Shown in pieces: positions 21,965 to 37,434 of a stretch of DNA of 64,000 bases (its first letter is position 1; each line of letters opens with the position of its first letter). Below the pieces are notes generated by a model. The model saw only the letters and a program-made list of their open reading frames with translations, did no database searches and was not told the DNA's origin. Position numbers and translations under genes: made by a program. The stretch is from Anodontia alba (Eukaryota; Mollusca; Bivalvia; Lucinida; Lucinidae): assembly GCA_964016985.1 (NCBI GenBank), contig OZ024824.1, positions 126,820,803 to 126,884,802 of the forward strand, read 5' to 3'.

Positions 21965-24900
21965 TCTGGTCGCGGTCTATACTGTTTGCTTATGCCTGCC
22001 TGACCATCTACTTAGAGCAAATAAGTTATATGATTGATCAGGGTCAACACTGTCAGCTCGACATGCCTGTCCTTAGAGTATATATCAATCGACGTCTGAT
22101 CAGGGTCTACATTTTGAGCTTGTGCTCGCCTGCCCAAATACTTAGAGTAAAAATCCTGTACTTAATGCAAGCAGCGTAAGTCCAGATAAGACGCCGTTTT
22201 TCCGCGGCGTCTGATTAGGACAACACAGTTAGCTCGTGTTTGCCAGTCCGAATACTTAGAGTATATATTGTACTTCATCACCGTCTGATCAGTGTCTACA
22301 CTGTTAGCATGCCTTCCTTCCATCTACTTAGAGCAAATAGGGTACACGGCTGGAGTCTTACCAGGGTCAACATTGTTATCTCGCAACTGCCTGTCCTCAG
22401 AGGATATATCGTACTCAGTCGACGTCTGATAAGGATCTTCACTGTTAGCCTAACCCTGTCCAAATACTTAGAGTAAAAATCATGTACTTTATGCAAAGTG
22501 TAAGTCCAGTTAAGACGTCGCTTTCTACAGCGTCTGATCAGGGTCTATACTGTTAGCTCGTGCTTGCCTGTCCAAATACTTGGAGTAAAAAATCTGTTCT
22601 TCATGCAAACAGTTAAAGTCCACATTTAACGCCGCTTTCTGCGGCCTCTGATCAGGGTCTACACTATTTGGAACTACTTTAATCAAGGGAGATCACTTAG
22701 CAAGTGAAAGAATACTGATTCGTAGTAATTACGTATTTTCAACGTCACAGATATTATCTATTTATATTGCTGTCGGTATTTCTGATGACATCGCTGACAT
22801 CGCTGACAGCAAGTCTGATCAGCATCTACACTGTTAGCTTATGCCTGCCTGTCCACCTGCTTAGAGCAAATAAGTTACACGGTTGATCAGGGTCAACCCT
22901 GTCAGCTTGATATGCCTATCCTTAGGGTATATATAGTACTCAATTGACGTCTGATCAGGGTCTACATTGTTAGCTTGTGATCACCTGCCCAAATTCTTAG
23001 AGTAAAAATCCTCTACTTAATGCAAACAGCATAAGTCCAGATAAGAGGCCGTTTTATCGCGGCGTCTGTTCAGGACTACACTGTTAGCTTATGCTTGCCA
23101 GGCCGAATACTAAGAGTATATATCGTACTCCGTCACCGTCTGATCAGGGTCTACACTGTTAGCTTATGCCTTCCTTCCACCTACTTAGAACAAATAAGGT
23201 ACACGGTCGGAGTTTTATCAGGGTCAACAATGATAGCTCGCAACTGCCACTCCTTAGAATATATATCGAACTCAGTCGACGTCTGATCAGGATCTTCACT
23301 GTTAGCATGTGCTTGCCTGTCCAAATACTTAGAGTAAAAATCATGTACTTTATGCAAACAGTATAAGTCCAGTTAAGACGTCGCTTTCTGTGGCGTCTGA
23401 TCAGGGTCTATACTCTTAGCTCGTACTTGCCTGTCCAAATACTTGGGAGTAAAAATCCTGTACTTAACGCAAACAGCGTAAGTCCAATAAGACGCCGTTT
23501 TTCCGCGGCGTCTGGTCAGGACTACACTGTTAGCTCGTGCTTGCCAGTCCGAATACTTAGAGTATATATCGCACTCCGTCACCGTCTGATCAGGGTCTAC
23601 ACTGTTAGCTTATGCACCTAACCCTTCCAACTACTTAGAGCAAATAGGGTACACGGTTGGAGTCTTACCAGGATCAACACTAATAGCTCGCAACTGCCTG
23701 TTCTTAGAGGATATATCGTACTCAGTCGACGTCTGATCAGGATCTTCACTGTTAGCATGTGCTTGCCTGTCCAGATAAGACGCTTTTTTTTCGCGGCGTC
23801 TGATTAGGACAACACAGTTAGCTCGTGCTTGCCAGTCCGAATACTTAGAGTATATATCGTGCTCCGTCACCGTCTGATCAGTGTCTACACTGTTAGCTTA
23901 TGCCTTCCTTCCATCTACTTAGAGCAAATAGGGTACATGGCTGGAGTCTTACCAGGGTCAGCACTGTTAGCTCGCAACTGCCTGTCCTCAGAGGATATAT
24001 CGTACTCAGTCGACGTCTGATAAGGATCTTCACTGCTAGCCTAACCCTGTCCAAATACTTAGAGTAAACATCATATACTTTATGCAAACAGTGTAAGTCC
24101 AGTTAAGACGTCGCTTTCTATGGCGTCTGATCAGGGTCTATACTGTTAGCTCGTGCTTGCCTGTCCAAATACTTGGAGTAAAAGAAATCTGTACTTCATG
24201 CAAACAGTTTAAGTCCACATCGGATGCCGCTTTCTGCGGCCTCTGATCAGGGTCTACACTATTTGGAACTACTTTAATCAAGGGAGATCACTTAGCAAGG
24301 GAAAGAATACTGATTCGTAGTAAATACATATTTTCAACGTCAGAGATATTATCCATTTATATCGCTGTCGGTATTTCTGATGACATCGCTGACAGCAAGT
24401 CTGATCAGGATCTACACTATTAGCTTATGCATGCCTGTCCACCTACTTAAGGCAAATAAGTTACACAGTTGATCAGGATCAACATAGTCAACTTGATATG
24501 CCTATCCTTAGAGTATATATCGTACTCAATTGATGTCCGATCAGGGTCTGCATTGTTAGCTTCTGCTCACCTGCCCAAATTCTTAGAGTAAAAATCCTGT
24601 ACTTAATGCAAACAGCGCAAGTCTAATAAGACGCCGTTTTTCCGCGACGTCTATTCAGAACTACACTGTTAGCTCGTGCTTGCCAGTCCGAATACTTAGA
24701 GTATATATTGTACTCCGTCACCGTCTGATCAGGGTCTACACTGTTAGCTTATGCCTTCCTTCCACCTACTTAGAGCAAATAGGGTACACGGTTGGAGTCT
24801 TATCAGATTCAACACTGATAGCTCGCAACTGCCTGTCCTTAGAGGATATATCGTACTCAGTCGACGTCTGATCATGGTCTTCACTGTTAGCATGTGCTTG

Positions 24901-26290
24901 CCTGTCCAAATACTTAGAGTAAAACTCATGTACTTTATGCAAACAGTTAAGACGTCACTTCCTGTGGCGTCTGATCGGGGTCTATACTGTTACGTCGTGC
25001 TTGCCTGTCCAAATACTTAGAGCAAAAAATCTGTTCTTCATGCAAACAGTTTAAATCCACATCGGACGCCGCTTTTTACGGCGTCTGATCAAGGTCTACA
25101 CTGTTCGCTCGTGCCTTGTCTGTTTGAATACTTAAATTAAATACGGTACTCAACAGGAGTCCGATCAGGATATACGCTGTTAGCTCGCACCTGGCTGTCC
25201 GAATACTTAGAACAAATATGGTACTCGGTCAGCTTCTGATCAGGGTCTACATTGATAGCTTGTGCTCGCCTGCCCACATAGTTGGAATAAAAATCCTGTA
25301 CTTAATGCAAACAGCGTGTCCAGATAAGACGCCTTTTTTCTGCGGCGTCTGAACAGGTCTACACTGTTAGCTCGTGCTGCTAGTCCGAATACTTGGAGTA
25401 TATATCGTACTCCGTCACCGTCTGATCAGGGTCTACACTGTTAGCTTATGCCTTCCTTCCACTTACATAGAGCAAAAAGCGTCTAATCAGGGTCAACACT
25501 GTTAGCTCGCAACTGCCTGTTCTTAGATTATATATCGTACTCAGTCGACGGTCTTCACTGATCAGGTGCCTGTCCAAATACTTGGAGAAAGAAATCATGT
25601 ACATGTACTTTTTGCAAACAGTGTAAGCCCAGTTAGGACGTCGCATTCTGTTGCATCTGATCAGGGTCTATACTCTTAGCTCGTGCTTGACTGTCTAAAT
25701 ACTTGAAGTAAAAAATCTGTACTTCATGCAAACAGTTTAAGTCTACATCGGACGCCGCTTTCTGCGGCGTCTGATCAGGGTCTACAGTGTTAGCTTGTGC
25801 CTGCCTTTTTGAATACTTACATACAATATGGTACTCAACAGTCCGATCAGGGTACACGCTGTTAGCTCGCACCTGGCTGTGCGAATAGAACAAATATGGT
25901 GCTCGGTCAAGTTCTGATCAGGGTCTACATTGCTAGCTTATGCTCGCCTGCCCAAATACTTTAGAGTAAAAATCCTGTACTTAAAGCAAACAGCGTAAGT
26001 CCAGATAAGACGCCGTTTTTCTGCGGCGTTCGATCAGGGCTACACCAATAGCTTATGTCTGCCTTTTTGAATACTTACATTAAATATGGTACTCAAACAG
26101 TGTATGCCCAGTTAGGACGTCGCGTTCTGTGGCGTCTGATCAGGGTCTATACTGTTAGCTCGTGCTTGACTGTCTAAATACTTGGAGTAAAAATCTGTAC
26201 TTCATGCAAACAGTTTAAGTCTACATCGGACGCCGCTTTCTGTAGCGTGTGATCAGGGTCTACACTGGTATCTCGTGCCTGCTTGTTTAA
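21965..26290. repeat. Type I monomer array, unit 2
   Basis: Matches the unit 1 array except for T at the position equivalent to 11369 and G at the one equivalent to 12523. Block landmarks at 22240, 23095, 23829 and 24680. Confidence 0.93.
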
Positions 26291-28391
26291 GCATCAAGTA
26301 TCTCTACCACAGTCGCATTGTCTAATATTGCTGTAGCTACTTAACAGCAGTCCGCTTAGATATTTTCCATCAAGTGTTTCTACCGGAATAAGTCTACATC
26401 GGACGCCGCTTTCTGTGGCGTCTGATCAGGGTCTACACTGTTAGCTCGTGCTTGACTGTCTAAATACTTGGAGTAAAAATCTGTACTTCATGCAAACAGT
26501 TTAAGTCTACATCGGACGCCGCTTTCTTTAGCGTCTGATCAGTGTCTACACTGGTAGCTCGTGCCTGCTTGTTTAAGCATCAAGTATCTCTACCACAGTC
26601 CCGTTGCCTAATATTGCTGTAGCTACTTAACAGCAGTCCGCTTTGATATTTTCCATCAAGTGTTTCTACCGGAGTAAGTCTACATCGGACGCCGCTTTCT
26701 GTGGCGTCTGATCAGGGTCTACACTCTTAGCTCGTGCCTGCCCGTTTAAGCATCAAGTATCTCTACCGCAGTCCCATAGCCTAATATTGCTGTAGCTACT
26801 TAACAGCAGTCCGCTTTGATATTTTTCATCAAGTGTTTCTACCGGAGTCCCATATCCTAATATTGCTGTACATACTGATCTGCAGTCCAGTTTGCTATTT
26901 TCCATCAATATTGCTGTACATACTCAATTGTAGTCCGCTTTGATGTTTTCCATCAAGTATCTCTATCGCAGTCCACTATCCTAATATTGCTGTACATACT
27001 GAACTGCAGTCCATTTTGATATTTTCCTTCAATTATTTCTACGGCTTTGATATTTTCCTTCAATTTTTTCAACCACAGTCCCCTATCCTAATATTGCTGT
27101 ACATACCCAACTGCAGTCCGCTTTGATGTCTTCTATCAAGCATCTCTACCCCAGTCCACTATTCTAATATTGCTACATTCTGAACCTTATCTCAGTCAGA
27201 TATTTTTCTTCAAGTATCTCTACCACAGTCCCCATAGTACCAGTCCTCTACACTAAAATTGCTGTACACAGTGAACCACAGTCTGCTTTGATATTTTTCA
27301 TCAAGTATTTTTACCCCAGTCTGGTATCCTAATATTGGTGTACATACTGAACCGCAGTCCGCTTTGATATTTTCCATGAAGAATTTCTACCGCAGTCTCA
27401 TATCCTAATATTGCAATACATACTGAACCGCAGTCCGGTTTGTTATTTCCCATCATGTATCTCTACCACAGTCCCATAGCATAATATTGCTGTACATACT
27501 AAACACCAGTCTGCTTTGATATTTTCCATGAAAAATTTCTACTGCAGTCCCATATCCTAATATTGCTGTACATACTGAACCGCAGTCCAGTTTGTTATTT
27601 TCCCATCATGTATCTCTACCACAGTCTCATAGCCTAATATTGCTGTACAAACTAAACCGCAGTCAGCTTTGATATTTGCCAGTATTTCTACCGCAGTCTG
27701 ATATGCTGATATTGCTGTACATACTGAACCACAGTCCAGTTTGTTATTTCCCATCATGTATCTCTACCAAAGTCCCATAGCCTAATATTGCTGTACATAC
27801 TAAACCGTAGTCAGCTTTGATATTTTCCATCAAGTATTTCTACCGCAGTCTGATATCCTAATATTGCTGTACATACTGAATCGCAGTCCGGTTTGTTATT
27901 TCCCATCATGTATCTCTACCACAGTCCCATAGCCTAATATTGCTGTACATACTAAACCGCTGTCAGCTTTGATATTTTCCATCAAGGATTTCTACCGCAG
28001 TCTGATATCCTAATATTGCTGTACATACTGAACCGCAGTCTGGTTTGTTATTTTCCATCAAGTATCTCTTCCGCAGTCCCATAGCCTAATATTGCTGTAC
28101 ATACTAAACCGCAGTCAGCTTTGATATTTTCCATCAAGTATTTCTACCGCAGTCTGATATGCTAATATTTCTGTACATACTGAACCGCAGTCCAGTTTGT
28201 TGTTTCCCATCATGTATCTCTACCAAAGTCACATAGCCTAATATTGCTGTACATACTAAACCGCAGTCAGCTTTGATATTTTCCATCAAGTATTTCTACC
28301 GCAGTCCGATATCCTAATATTGCTGTACATACTGAACCGCAGTCTGGTTTGTTATTTTACATCAAGTATCTCTTCCGCAGTCCCATAGCCT
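26291..28391. repeat. 76/152 bp dimeric satellite array, unit 2
   Basis: Matches the unit 1 array at offset 11212. Confidence 0.93.
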
Positions 28392-28444
28392 TATACGGTG
28401 ACTGCCTTAGGGTTAGTACTAAGCTACGTAAGCTAATGCTCAAG

Positions 28445-31400
28445 TATATACAGTACCCTGTCTGAGTCCGATCAGGGTCTACACTGTTACTTAGAGGTAG
28501 TGCCTGCCTGTCCGAATACTTAAAATATATATCGTATCCCATCGGAGTCCGATCAGGGTCTATACTTAGAGACGGTGCCTGCCTGCCCGAATACTTAAAG
28601 TATATATCGTACTCAATCGGAGTCTGATCAGGGTCTACACTGTTACTTAGAGATGGGGGCTGCCTGTCTGAATACTTAAAGTATATATCATATCACACCG
28701 GAGTCCGATCAGGGTCTACACTGTTACTTAGAGATGGTACCTGCCTGTCCGAATACTTAAAGTATATATATATATCATACCCCGTCGCAGTCTGATCAGG
28801 GTCTGTTAGATGGTGCCTGCCTGTTCGAATACTTAATCGGAGTCTGATCAGGGTCTTCATTTTAGCATGGTCTTGCCTGTCCAAATACTTGGAGTAAAAG
28901 CTTTGTACTTAATGCAAACAGTGTTAGCCCGGATCAGATGCTGCTTTCTGCCTGTCCGAATACTTAGAAATAAAATTGTGTACTTAATGCAAACTGTGTA
29001 AGTCCAGATCAGATGCCGCTTTCTTCGGTGTATGACCAGGATCTACGCTGTAACATCATGCCTGCCTGTCCGCATACTTAGACTATATATTGTACTCCAT
29101 CAGCGTCTGAACAGGGTCTATACTGTTAGATTTTACCTGCCTGTCCAACTACTGAGAGCAAATAGGGTGCTTGGTATTCTGTTAGCTACTTATATTATAT
29201 AAGGTACTGGGTTGGGGTCCAGTCAGGGTCTACACTGTTAGCTCATACCTGCCTGTCCAACAACTTAGAACAAACAGGGTACTTGGTCTGTGTCTGATCA
29301 GAGTCTATTCTGCTAGCTTGTGCCTGCCTGGTTGAATACTTAATGAAATGTGGTCTGCTGGTATCTGATCGGGGTCTATGCTTAAGGCTCCTACCTGCCT
29401 GTCCGAATACTTAGAATATAAATGATACTCAGCCGGTGTCCGATCAGGGTCTACGCTTATAGACCCTGCCTGCCTGTTCGAATACTTAGGATATAAATGA
29501 TACTCAGCCGGTGTCCGATCAGGGTCTACACTTATAGCCCCTGCATGCCTGTCCGCATACTTAGAATATAAAGGATGCTCAACCGGTGTCTGATCAGGGT
29601 CTATGTTTATAGCCGGAGTCCGATCAGGGTCTACACTTCTGCATGCCTGTCCGAATACTTAGGATATAAATGATACTGGGCTGGTGTCCGATCAGGGTCT
29701 ATGCTTATAGACCCTGCCTGCCTGTCCGCATACTTAGAATATAAAGCATGCTCAACCAGTGTCTGATCAGGGTCTATGTTTATAGCCGGAGTCCGATCCG
29801 GGTATACACTTCTGCGTGCCTGTCCGAATACTTAGGATATAAATGATACTGGGCCGGTGTCCGATCAGGGTCTACACATACCTCCTACCTGCCTGTCCCC
29901 ATACTTAGACTATATATTGTACTCCATCAGTGTCTGAACAGGGTCTATACTGTAAAATTTTACCTGCCTGTCCAACTACTAAGAGCAAATAGGTGGCTTG
30001 GTATTCTGTTAGCTACTTATATTATATAGGGTACTGGGTTGGAGTCCAGTCAGGGTCTACGATGTTAGCTCATACCTGCCTGTCCACTAACTTAGAACAA
30101 ACAGGGTACTTGGTCGGTGTCTGATCAGAGTCTATTCTGCTAGCTTGTGCCTGCCTGGTTGAATACTTAATGAAATGTGGTCTGTTGGTATCTGATCGGG
30201 GTCTATGCTTAAGGCTCCTACCTGCCTGTCCAAATTCTTAGTATATAAATGATACTCAGCCGGTGTCCGATCAGGGTCTACGCTTATACCTCCTACCTGC
30301 CTGTCCGAATACTTAGAATATAAATGATACTCAGCCGGTGTCCGATCAGGGTCTACGCTTATACCTCCTACCTACCTGTCCAAATACTTAGGATATAAAT
30401 GAAACTCAGCTGGTGTCCGATCAGGGTCTACGCTTATACCTCCTACCTGCCTGTCCGCATACTTAGAATATAAATGATACTCAGCCGGTCTCCGATCAGG
30501 GTCTATGCTTATAGCCCCTGCCTGCCTGTTCGAATACTTAGAATATAAAGGATGCTCAACCGGTGTCTGATCAGGGTCTATGTTTATAGCCCCTGCCTGC
30601 CTATCCAAATACTTAGAATATAAATGCTACTCAACCAGTGTCTCATCAGGGTCTACACTTATAGCTCAAAGTGGTGCCCTCCCCTCCCAGGGTTTCAAAA
30701 ATTGGCATTTTGAGCTACCTGAACCCTTACCCTAACAGTACCCTGATCAGACGTCTACCAAGTGCATCTATTACAGTAAATATGGTACTCTATAGGCCTC
30801 TGATCAATGCCTACCCACCTCCTCATAGACCTGCACATCTGCAAAGTCTGATTGGTGCTTTGGGTTAGGGTAAGAGGTTAGCTTCTACCTGCCTATCCGA
30901 CTACTTACAATATAAATGATAGTGGGCCGGAGTCTGATCAGGCTCTACACTCCTGCTTGCCTGTCCGAATACTTAGGATATAAATGATACTGGGCCAGTG
31001 TCCGATCAGGGTCTATGCTTATACCTCCTACCTGCCTGTCCGCATACTTAGAATATAAATGATACTAAGCCGGTCTCTGATCAGGATCTATGCTTATAGC
31101 CCCTGCCTGCCTGTTCGAATACTTAGAATATAAAGGATGCTCAACTGGTGTCTGATCAGGGTCTATGTTTATAGCCCCTGCCTGCCTATCCGAATACTTA
31201 GAATATAATTGCTACTCAACCAGTGTCTGATCAGTATCTACACTTATAACTCAAAGAAGTGGCCTCCCCTGTCAGGGTTACAAAAACTGGCATTTTTAGC
31301 TACCTCAACCCTTACCCTAACAGTAGAGTACCCTGATCAGACGTCTACCAAGTATCTATATTACAGTAAATATTGTACTTTGAAGGCCTCTGATCACTGT

Positions 31401-31987
31401 CTACCCAACCCCTCTTAGGCCTGCGCATCTATGCAGTCTGATTTATGCTTTGGCTTAGGGTAAAAGGTTAGCTTTTACCTACCTGTCCAATTACTTAGAA
31501 TATAAATGATATTGGGCTGATGTCTGATCAGGGTCTACACTTATAGCTCCTACCTGCCTGTCCAAATACTTAGAATATAAATGATACTCAGCCGGTGTCC
31601 GGTCAGGGTCTACGCTTATACCTCCTACCTGCCTGTCCGAGTACTTAGGATATAAATGAAACTCAGCTGGTGTCCGATCAGGGTCTATGCTTATACCTCC
31701 TACCTACCTGTCCGCATACTTAGAATATAAATGATACTCAGCCGGTGTCCGATCAGGGTCTACGTTTATACCTCCTACCTGCCTGTCTGAATACTTAGAA
31801 TATAAATGATAGCCAGTGTCCAATCAGGGTCTACGCTTATACCTCCTACCTGCCTGTCCGAATACTTAGAATATAAAAGATACTCAGCCGGTGTCCGGTC
31901 AGGGTCTACACTTATAGCCCCTGCCTGCCTGTTCAAATACTTAGAATATATAGGATGCTCAACCGGTGTCTGATCAGGGTCCTTAAC
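28445..31987. repeat. Type II 75 bp monomer array, unit 2
   Basis: Matches unit 1 except for C at the position equivalent to 19069. Islands at 30668-30877 and 31253-31467. Confidence 0.93.
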
Positions 31988-32063
31988 CTGTGTTATAGCC
32001 TTGACTATCTTGCCATGTCCCCTCCCTATGTCACCCTAACCCATGACCCTGACATACATACCT

Positions 32064-32282
32064 GGGTTAGGGTTAGGGTTAGGGGTTAAGGTTAGGGTTA
32101 GGGTTAGGGTTAGGGGTTAGGGTTAGGGGGTTAGGGTTAGGGTTAGGGTAAGGGTTAGGGGTTAGGGTTAGGGTTAGGGTTAGGGGTTAGGGTTAGGGTT
32201 AGGGTTAGGGGTTAGGGTTAGGGTTAGGGTTAGGGTTAGGGGTTAGGGTTAGGGTTAGGGTTAGGAGGGTTAGGGGTTAGGG

Positions 32283-32323
<41 letters not shown>

Positions 32324-32554
32324 GGTTAGGGTTAGGGTTAGGGGTTAGGGTTAGGGTTAGGGTTAGGGTTAGGGTTAGGGGTTAGGGTTAGGGTTAGGGT
32401 TAGGGGTTAGGGGTTAGGGTTAGGGTTAGGGTTAGGGTTAGGGGTTAGGGTTAGGGTTAGGGTTAGGGTTAGGGTTAGGGGTTAGGGTTAGGGTTAGGGT
32501 TAGGGTTAGGGGTTAGGGTTAGGGTTAGGGTTAGGGTTAGGGTTAGGGTTAGGG
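32064..32554 (+). repeat. Interstitial (TTAGGG)n tract, unit 2
   Basis: 491 bp. It keeps the five ordered markers and lacks TTAGCG. The TTTAGGG marker lies 237 bp into the tract, against 224 in units 0 and 3 and 243 in units 1 and 4. Small hexamer-scale gains or losses have therefore occurred in the left half as well. Confidence 0.98.
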
Positions 32555-33108
32555 AGTAAGTGATATGCCATTACTCCTACTCTTCTAACCCTAGCGGAAG
32601 TACATTTCTATGTGATTTGGTCGAGGGTTGCCTTTTCACCGACCCTAGTGTAGGAAATTGTTACTTTTTTTAGTAACTGTTTTGGAACTTCTTTTATCAA
32701 GGGAGGTAATTTTACAAGGGGAATAATACTTATTATTAGTAAATACGTATTTTAAACGTCATAGATATTATCTATTTATATCGCTGTCGGTATTTCTGAC
32801 ATCGCTGACAGCGCTGACAACAAGTTTGAATCACTTGTATCCCTCTTATTTTCGCTCGTTTTTTAAAGTTTATATACCGTTGGAAAACAATTTTTCTTTT
32901 GCTACGACCTATCAGATTTTTTTTTTTTTTTTTTTTTGCTATAACACTATTAGTTTACATTGCTATCATTACTACATTAATCAAGGGAGATCACTTAACA
33001 AGGGAAATAATACTGATTCCTAGTAAATACGTATTTTCAACGTCATAGATATTATCTATTTATATCGCTGTTATATCTGATGACATCGCTGACATCGCTG
33101 ACAGCAAG
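32555..33108. other. Post-telomeric segment, unit 3
   Basis: Same content as 10200-10752; T-run 32917-32937 is one base longer (21 T). Element copies at 32679-32824 and 32967-33108. Confidence 0.85.
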
Positions 33109-36100
33109 TCTGGTCGCGGTCTATACTGTTTGCTTATGCCTGCCTGACCATCTACTTAGAGCAAATAAGTTATATGATTGATCAGGGTCAACACTGTCAG
33201 CTCGACATGCCTGTCCTTAGAGTATATATCAATCGACGTCTGATCAGGGTCTACATTTTGAGCTTGTGCTCGCCTGCCCAAATACTTAGAGTAAAAATCC
33301 TGTACTTAATGCAAGCAGCGTAAGTCCAGATAAGACGCCGTTTTTCCGCGGCGTCTGATTAGGACAACACAGTTAGCTCGTGTTTGCCAGTCCGAATACT
33401 TAGAGTATATATTGTACTTCATCACCGTCTGATCAGTGTCTACACTGTTAGCATGCCTTCCTTCCATCTACTTAGAGCAAATAGGGTACACGGCTGGAGT
33501 CTTACCAGGGTCAACATTGTTATCTCGCAACTGCCTGTCCTCAGAGGATATATCGTACTCAGTCGACGTCTGATAAGGATCTTCACTGTTAGCCTAACCC
33601 TGTCCAAATACTTAGAGTAAAAATCATGTACTTTATGCAAAGTGTAAGTCCAGTTAAGACGTCGCTTTCTACAGCGTCTGATCAGGGTCTATACTGTTAG
33701 CTCGTGCTTGCCTGTCCAAATACTTGGAGTAAAAAATCTGTTCTTCATGCAAACAGTTAAAGTCCACATTTAACGCCGCTTTCTGCGGCCTCTGATCAGG
33801 GTCTACACTATTTGGAACTACTTTAATCAAGGGAGATCACTTAGCAAGTGAAAGAATACTGATTCGTAGTAATTACGTATTTTCAACGTCACAGATATTA
33901 TCTATTTATATTGCTGTCGGTATTTCTGATGACATCGCTGACATCGCTGACAGCAAGTCTGATCAGCATCTACACTGTTAGCTTATGCCTGCCTGTCCAC
34001 CTGCTTAGAGCAAATAAGTTACACGGTTGATCAGGGTCAACCCTGTCAGCTTGATATGCCTATCCTTAGGGTATATATAGTACTCAATTGACGTCTGATC
34101 AGGGTCTACATTGTTAGCTTGTGATCACCTGCCCAAATTCTTAGAGTAAAAATCCTCTACTTAATGCAAACAGCATAAGTCCAGATAAGAGGCCGTTTTA
34201 TCGCGGCGTCTGTTCAGGACTACACTGTTAGCTTATGCTTGCCAGGCCGAATACTAAGAGTATATATCGTACTCCGTCACCGTCTGATCAGGGTCTACAC
34301 TGTTAGCTTATGCCTTCCTTCCACCTACTTAGAACAAATAAGGTACACGGTCGGAGTTTTATCAGGGTCAACAATGATAGCTCGCAACTGCCACTCCTTA
34401 GAATATATATCGAACTCAGTCGACGTCTGATCAGGATCTTCACTGTTAGCATGTGCTTGCCTGTCCAAATACTTAGAGTAAAAATCATGTACTTTATGCA
34501 AACAGTATAAGTCCAGTTAAGACGTCGCTTTCTGTGGCGTCTGATCAGGGTCTATACTCTTAGCTCGTACTTGCCTGTCCAAATACTTGGGAGTAAAAAT
34601 CCTGTACTTAACGCAAACAGCGTAAGTCCAATAAGACGCCGTTTTTCCGCGGCGTCTGGTCAGGACTACACTGTTAGCTCGTGCTTGCCAGTCCGAATAC
34701 TTAGAGTATATATCGCACTCCGTCACCGTCTGATCAGGGTCTACACTGTTAGCTTATGCACCTAACCCTTCCAACTACTTAGAGCAAATAGGGTACACGG
34801 TTGGAGTCTTACCAGGATCAACACTAATAGCTCGCAACTGCCTGTTCTTAGAGGATATATCGTACTCAGTCGACGTCTGATCAGGATCTTCACTGTTAGC
34901 ATGTGCTTGCCTGTCCAGATAAGACGCTTTTTTTTCGCGGCGTCTGATTAGGACAACACAGTTAGCTCGTGCTTGCCAGTCCGAATACTTAGAGTATATA
35001 TCGTGCTCCGTCACCGTCTGATCAGTGTCTACACTGTTAGCTTATGCCTTCCTTCCATCTACTTAGAGCAAATAGGGTACATGGCTGGAGTCTTACCAGG
35101 GTCAGCACTGTTAGCTCGCAACTGCCTGTCCTCAGAGGATATATCGTACTCAGTCGACGTCTGATAAGGATCTTCACTGCTAGCCTAACCCTGTCCAAAT
35201 ACTTAGAGTAAACATCATATACTTTATGCAAACAGTGTAAGTCCAGTTAAGACGTCGCTTTCTATGGCGTCTGATCAGGGTCTATACTGTTAGCTCGTGC
35301 TTGCCTGTCCAAATACTTGGAGTAAAAGAAATCTGTACTTCATGCAAACAGTTTAAGTCCACATCGGATGCCGCTTTCTGCGGCCTCTGATCAGGGTCTA
35401 CACTATTTGGAACTACTTTAATCAAGGGAGATCACTTAGCAAGGGAAAGAATACTGATTCGTAGTAAATACATATTTTCAACGTCAGAGATATTATCCAT
35501 TTATATCGCTGTCGGTATTTCTGATGACATCGCTGACAGCAAGTCTGATCAGGATCTACACTATTAGCTTATGCATGCCTGTCCACCTACTTAAGGCAAA
35601 TAAGTTACACAGTTGATCAGGATCAACATAGTCAACTTGATATGCCTATCCTTAGAGTATATATCGTACTCAATTGATGTCCGATCAGGGTCTGCATTGT
35701 TAGCTTCTGCTCACCTGCCCAAATTCTTAGAGTAAAAATCCTGTACTTAATGCAAACAGCGCAAGTCTAATAAGACGCCGTTTTTCCGCGACGTCTATTC
35801 AGAACTACACTGTTAGCTCGTGCTTGCCAGTCCGAATACTTAGAGTATATATTGTACTCCGTCACCGTCTGATCAGGGTCTACACTGTTAGCTTATGCCT
35901 TCCTTCCACCTACTTAGAGCAAATAGGGTACACGGTTGGAGTCTTATCAGATTCAACACTGATAGCTCGCAACTGCCTGTCCTTAGAGGATATATCGTAC
36001 TCAGTCGACGTCTGATCATGGTCTTCACTGTTAGCATGTGCTTGCCTGTCCAAATACTTAGAGTAAAACTCATGTACTTTATGCAAACAGTTAAGACGTC

Positions 36101-37434
36101 ACTTCCTGTGGCGTCTGATCGGGGTCTATACTGTTACGTCGTGCTTGCCTGTCCAAATACTTAGAGCAAAAAATCTGTTCTTCATGCAAACAGTTTAAAT
36201 CCACATCGGACGCCGCTTTTTACGGCGTCTGATCAAGGTCTACACTGTTCGCTCGTGCCTTGTCTGTTTGAATACTTAAATTAAATACGGTACTCAACAG
36301 GAGTCCGATCAGGATATACGCTGTTAGCTCGCACCTGGCTGTCCGAATACTTAGAACAAATATGGTACTCGGTCAGCTTCTGATCAGGGTCTACATTGAT
36401 AGCTTGTGCTCGCCTGCCCACATAGTTGGAATAAAAATCCTGTACTTAATGCAAACAGCGTGTCCAGATAAGACGCCTTTTTTCTGCGGCGTCTGAACAG
36501 GTCTACACTGTTAGCTCGTGCTGCTAGTCCGAATACTTGGAGTATATATCGTACTCCGTCACCGTCTGATCAGGGTCTACACTGTTAGCTTATGCCTTCC
36601 TTCCACTTACATAGAGCAAAAAGCGTCTAATCAGGGTCAACACTGTTAGCTCGCAACTGCCTGTTCTTAGATTATATATCGTACTCAGTCGACGGTCTTC
36701 ACTGATCAGGTGCCTGTCCAAATACTTGGAGAAAGAAATCATGTACATGTACTTTTTGCAAACAGTGTAAGCCCAGTTAGGACGTCGCATTCTGTTGCAT
36801 CTGATCAGGGTCTATACTCTTAGCTCGTGCTTGACTGTCTAAATACTTGAAGTAAAAAATCTGTACTTCATGCAAACAGTTTAAGTCTACATCGGACGCC
36901 GCTTTCTGCGGCGTCTGATCAGGGTCTACAGTGTTAGCTTGTGCCTGCCTTTTTGAATACTTACATACAATATGGTACTCAACAGTCCGATCAGGGTACA
37001 CGCTGTTAGCTCGCACCTGGCTGTGCGAATAGAACAAATATGGTGCTCGGTCAAGTTCTGATCAGGGTCTACATTGCTAGCTTATGCTCGCCTGCCCAAA
37101 TACTTTAGAGTAAAAATCCTGTACTTAAAGCAAACAGCGTAAGTCCAGATAAGACGCCGTTTTTCTGCGGCGTTCGATCAGGGCTACACCAATAGCTTAT
37201 GTCTGCCTTTTTGAATACTTACATTAAATATGGTACTCAAACAGTGTATGCCCAGTTAGGACGTCGCGTTCTGTGGCGTCTGATCAGGGTCTATACTGTT
37301 AGCTCGTGCTTGACTGTCTAAATACTTGGAGTAAAAATCTGTACTTCATGCAAACAGTTTAAGTCTACATCGGACGCCGCTTTCTGTAGCGTGTGATCAG
37401 GGTCTACACTGGTATCTCGTGCCTGCTTGTTTAA
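33109..37434. repeat. Type I monomer array, unit 3
   Basis: Block landmarks at 33384, 34239, 34973 and 35824. Carries the unit 0/2 alleles at both diagnostic positions. Confidence 0.93.

Larger units (their letters stand above)
21412..32554. repeat. Macrosatellite unit 2 (complete, 11143 bp)
   Basis: Second complete copy. It lacks both the unit 1/4 substitutions and the 10 bp deletion of units 0/3, so it has the plainest haplotype of the three types. Its T-run is 20 bp (21774-21793) and its telomeric tract 491 bp. Unit 5 matches it as far as the window allows, except for one extra T and one substitution at 55312. Confidence 0.96.
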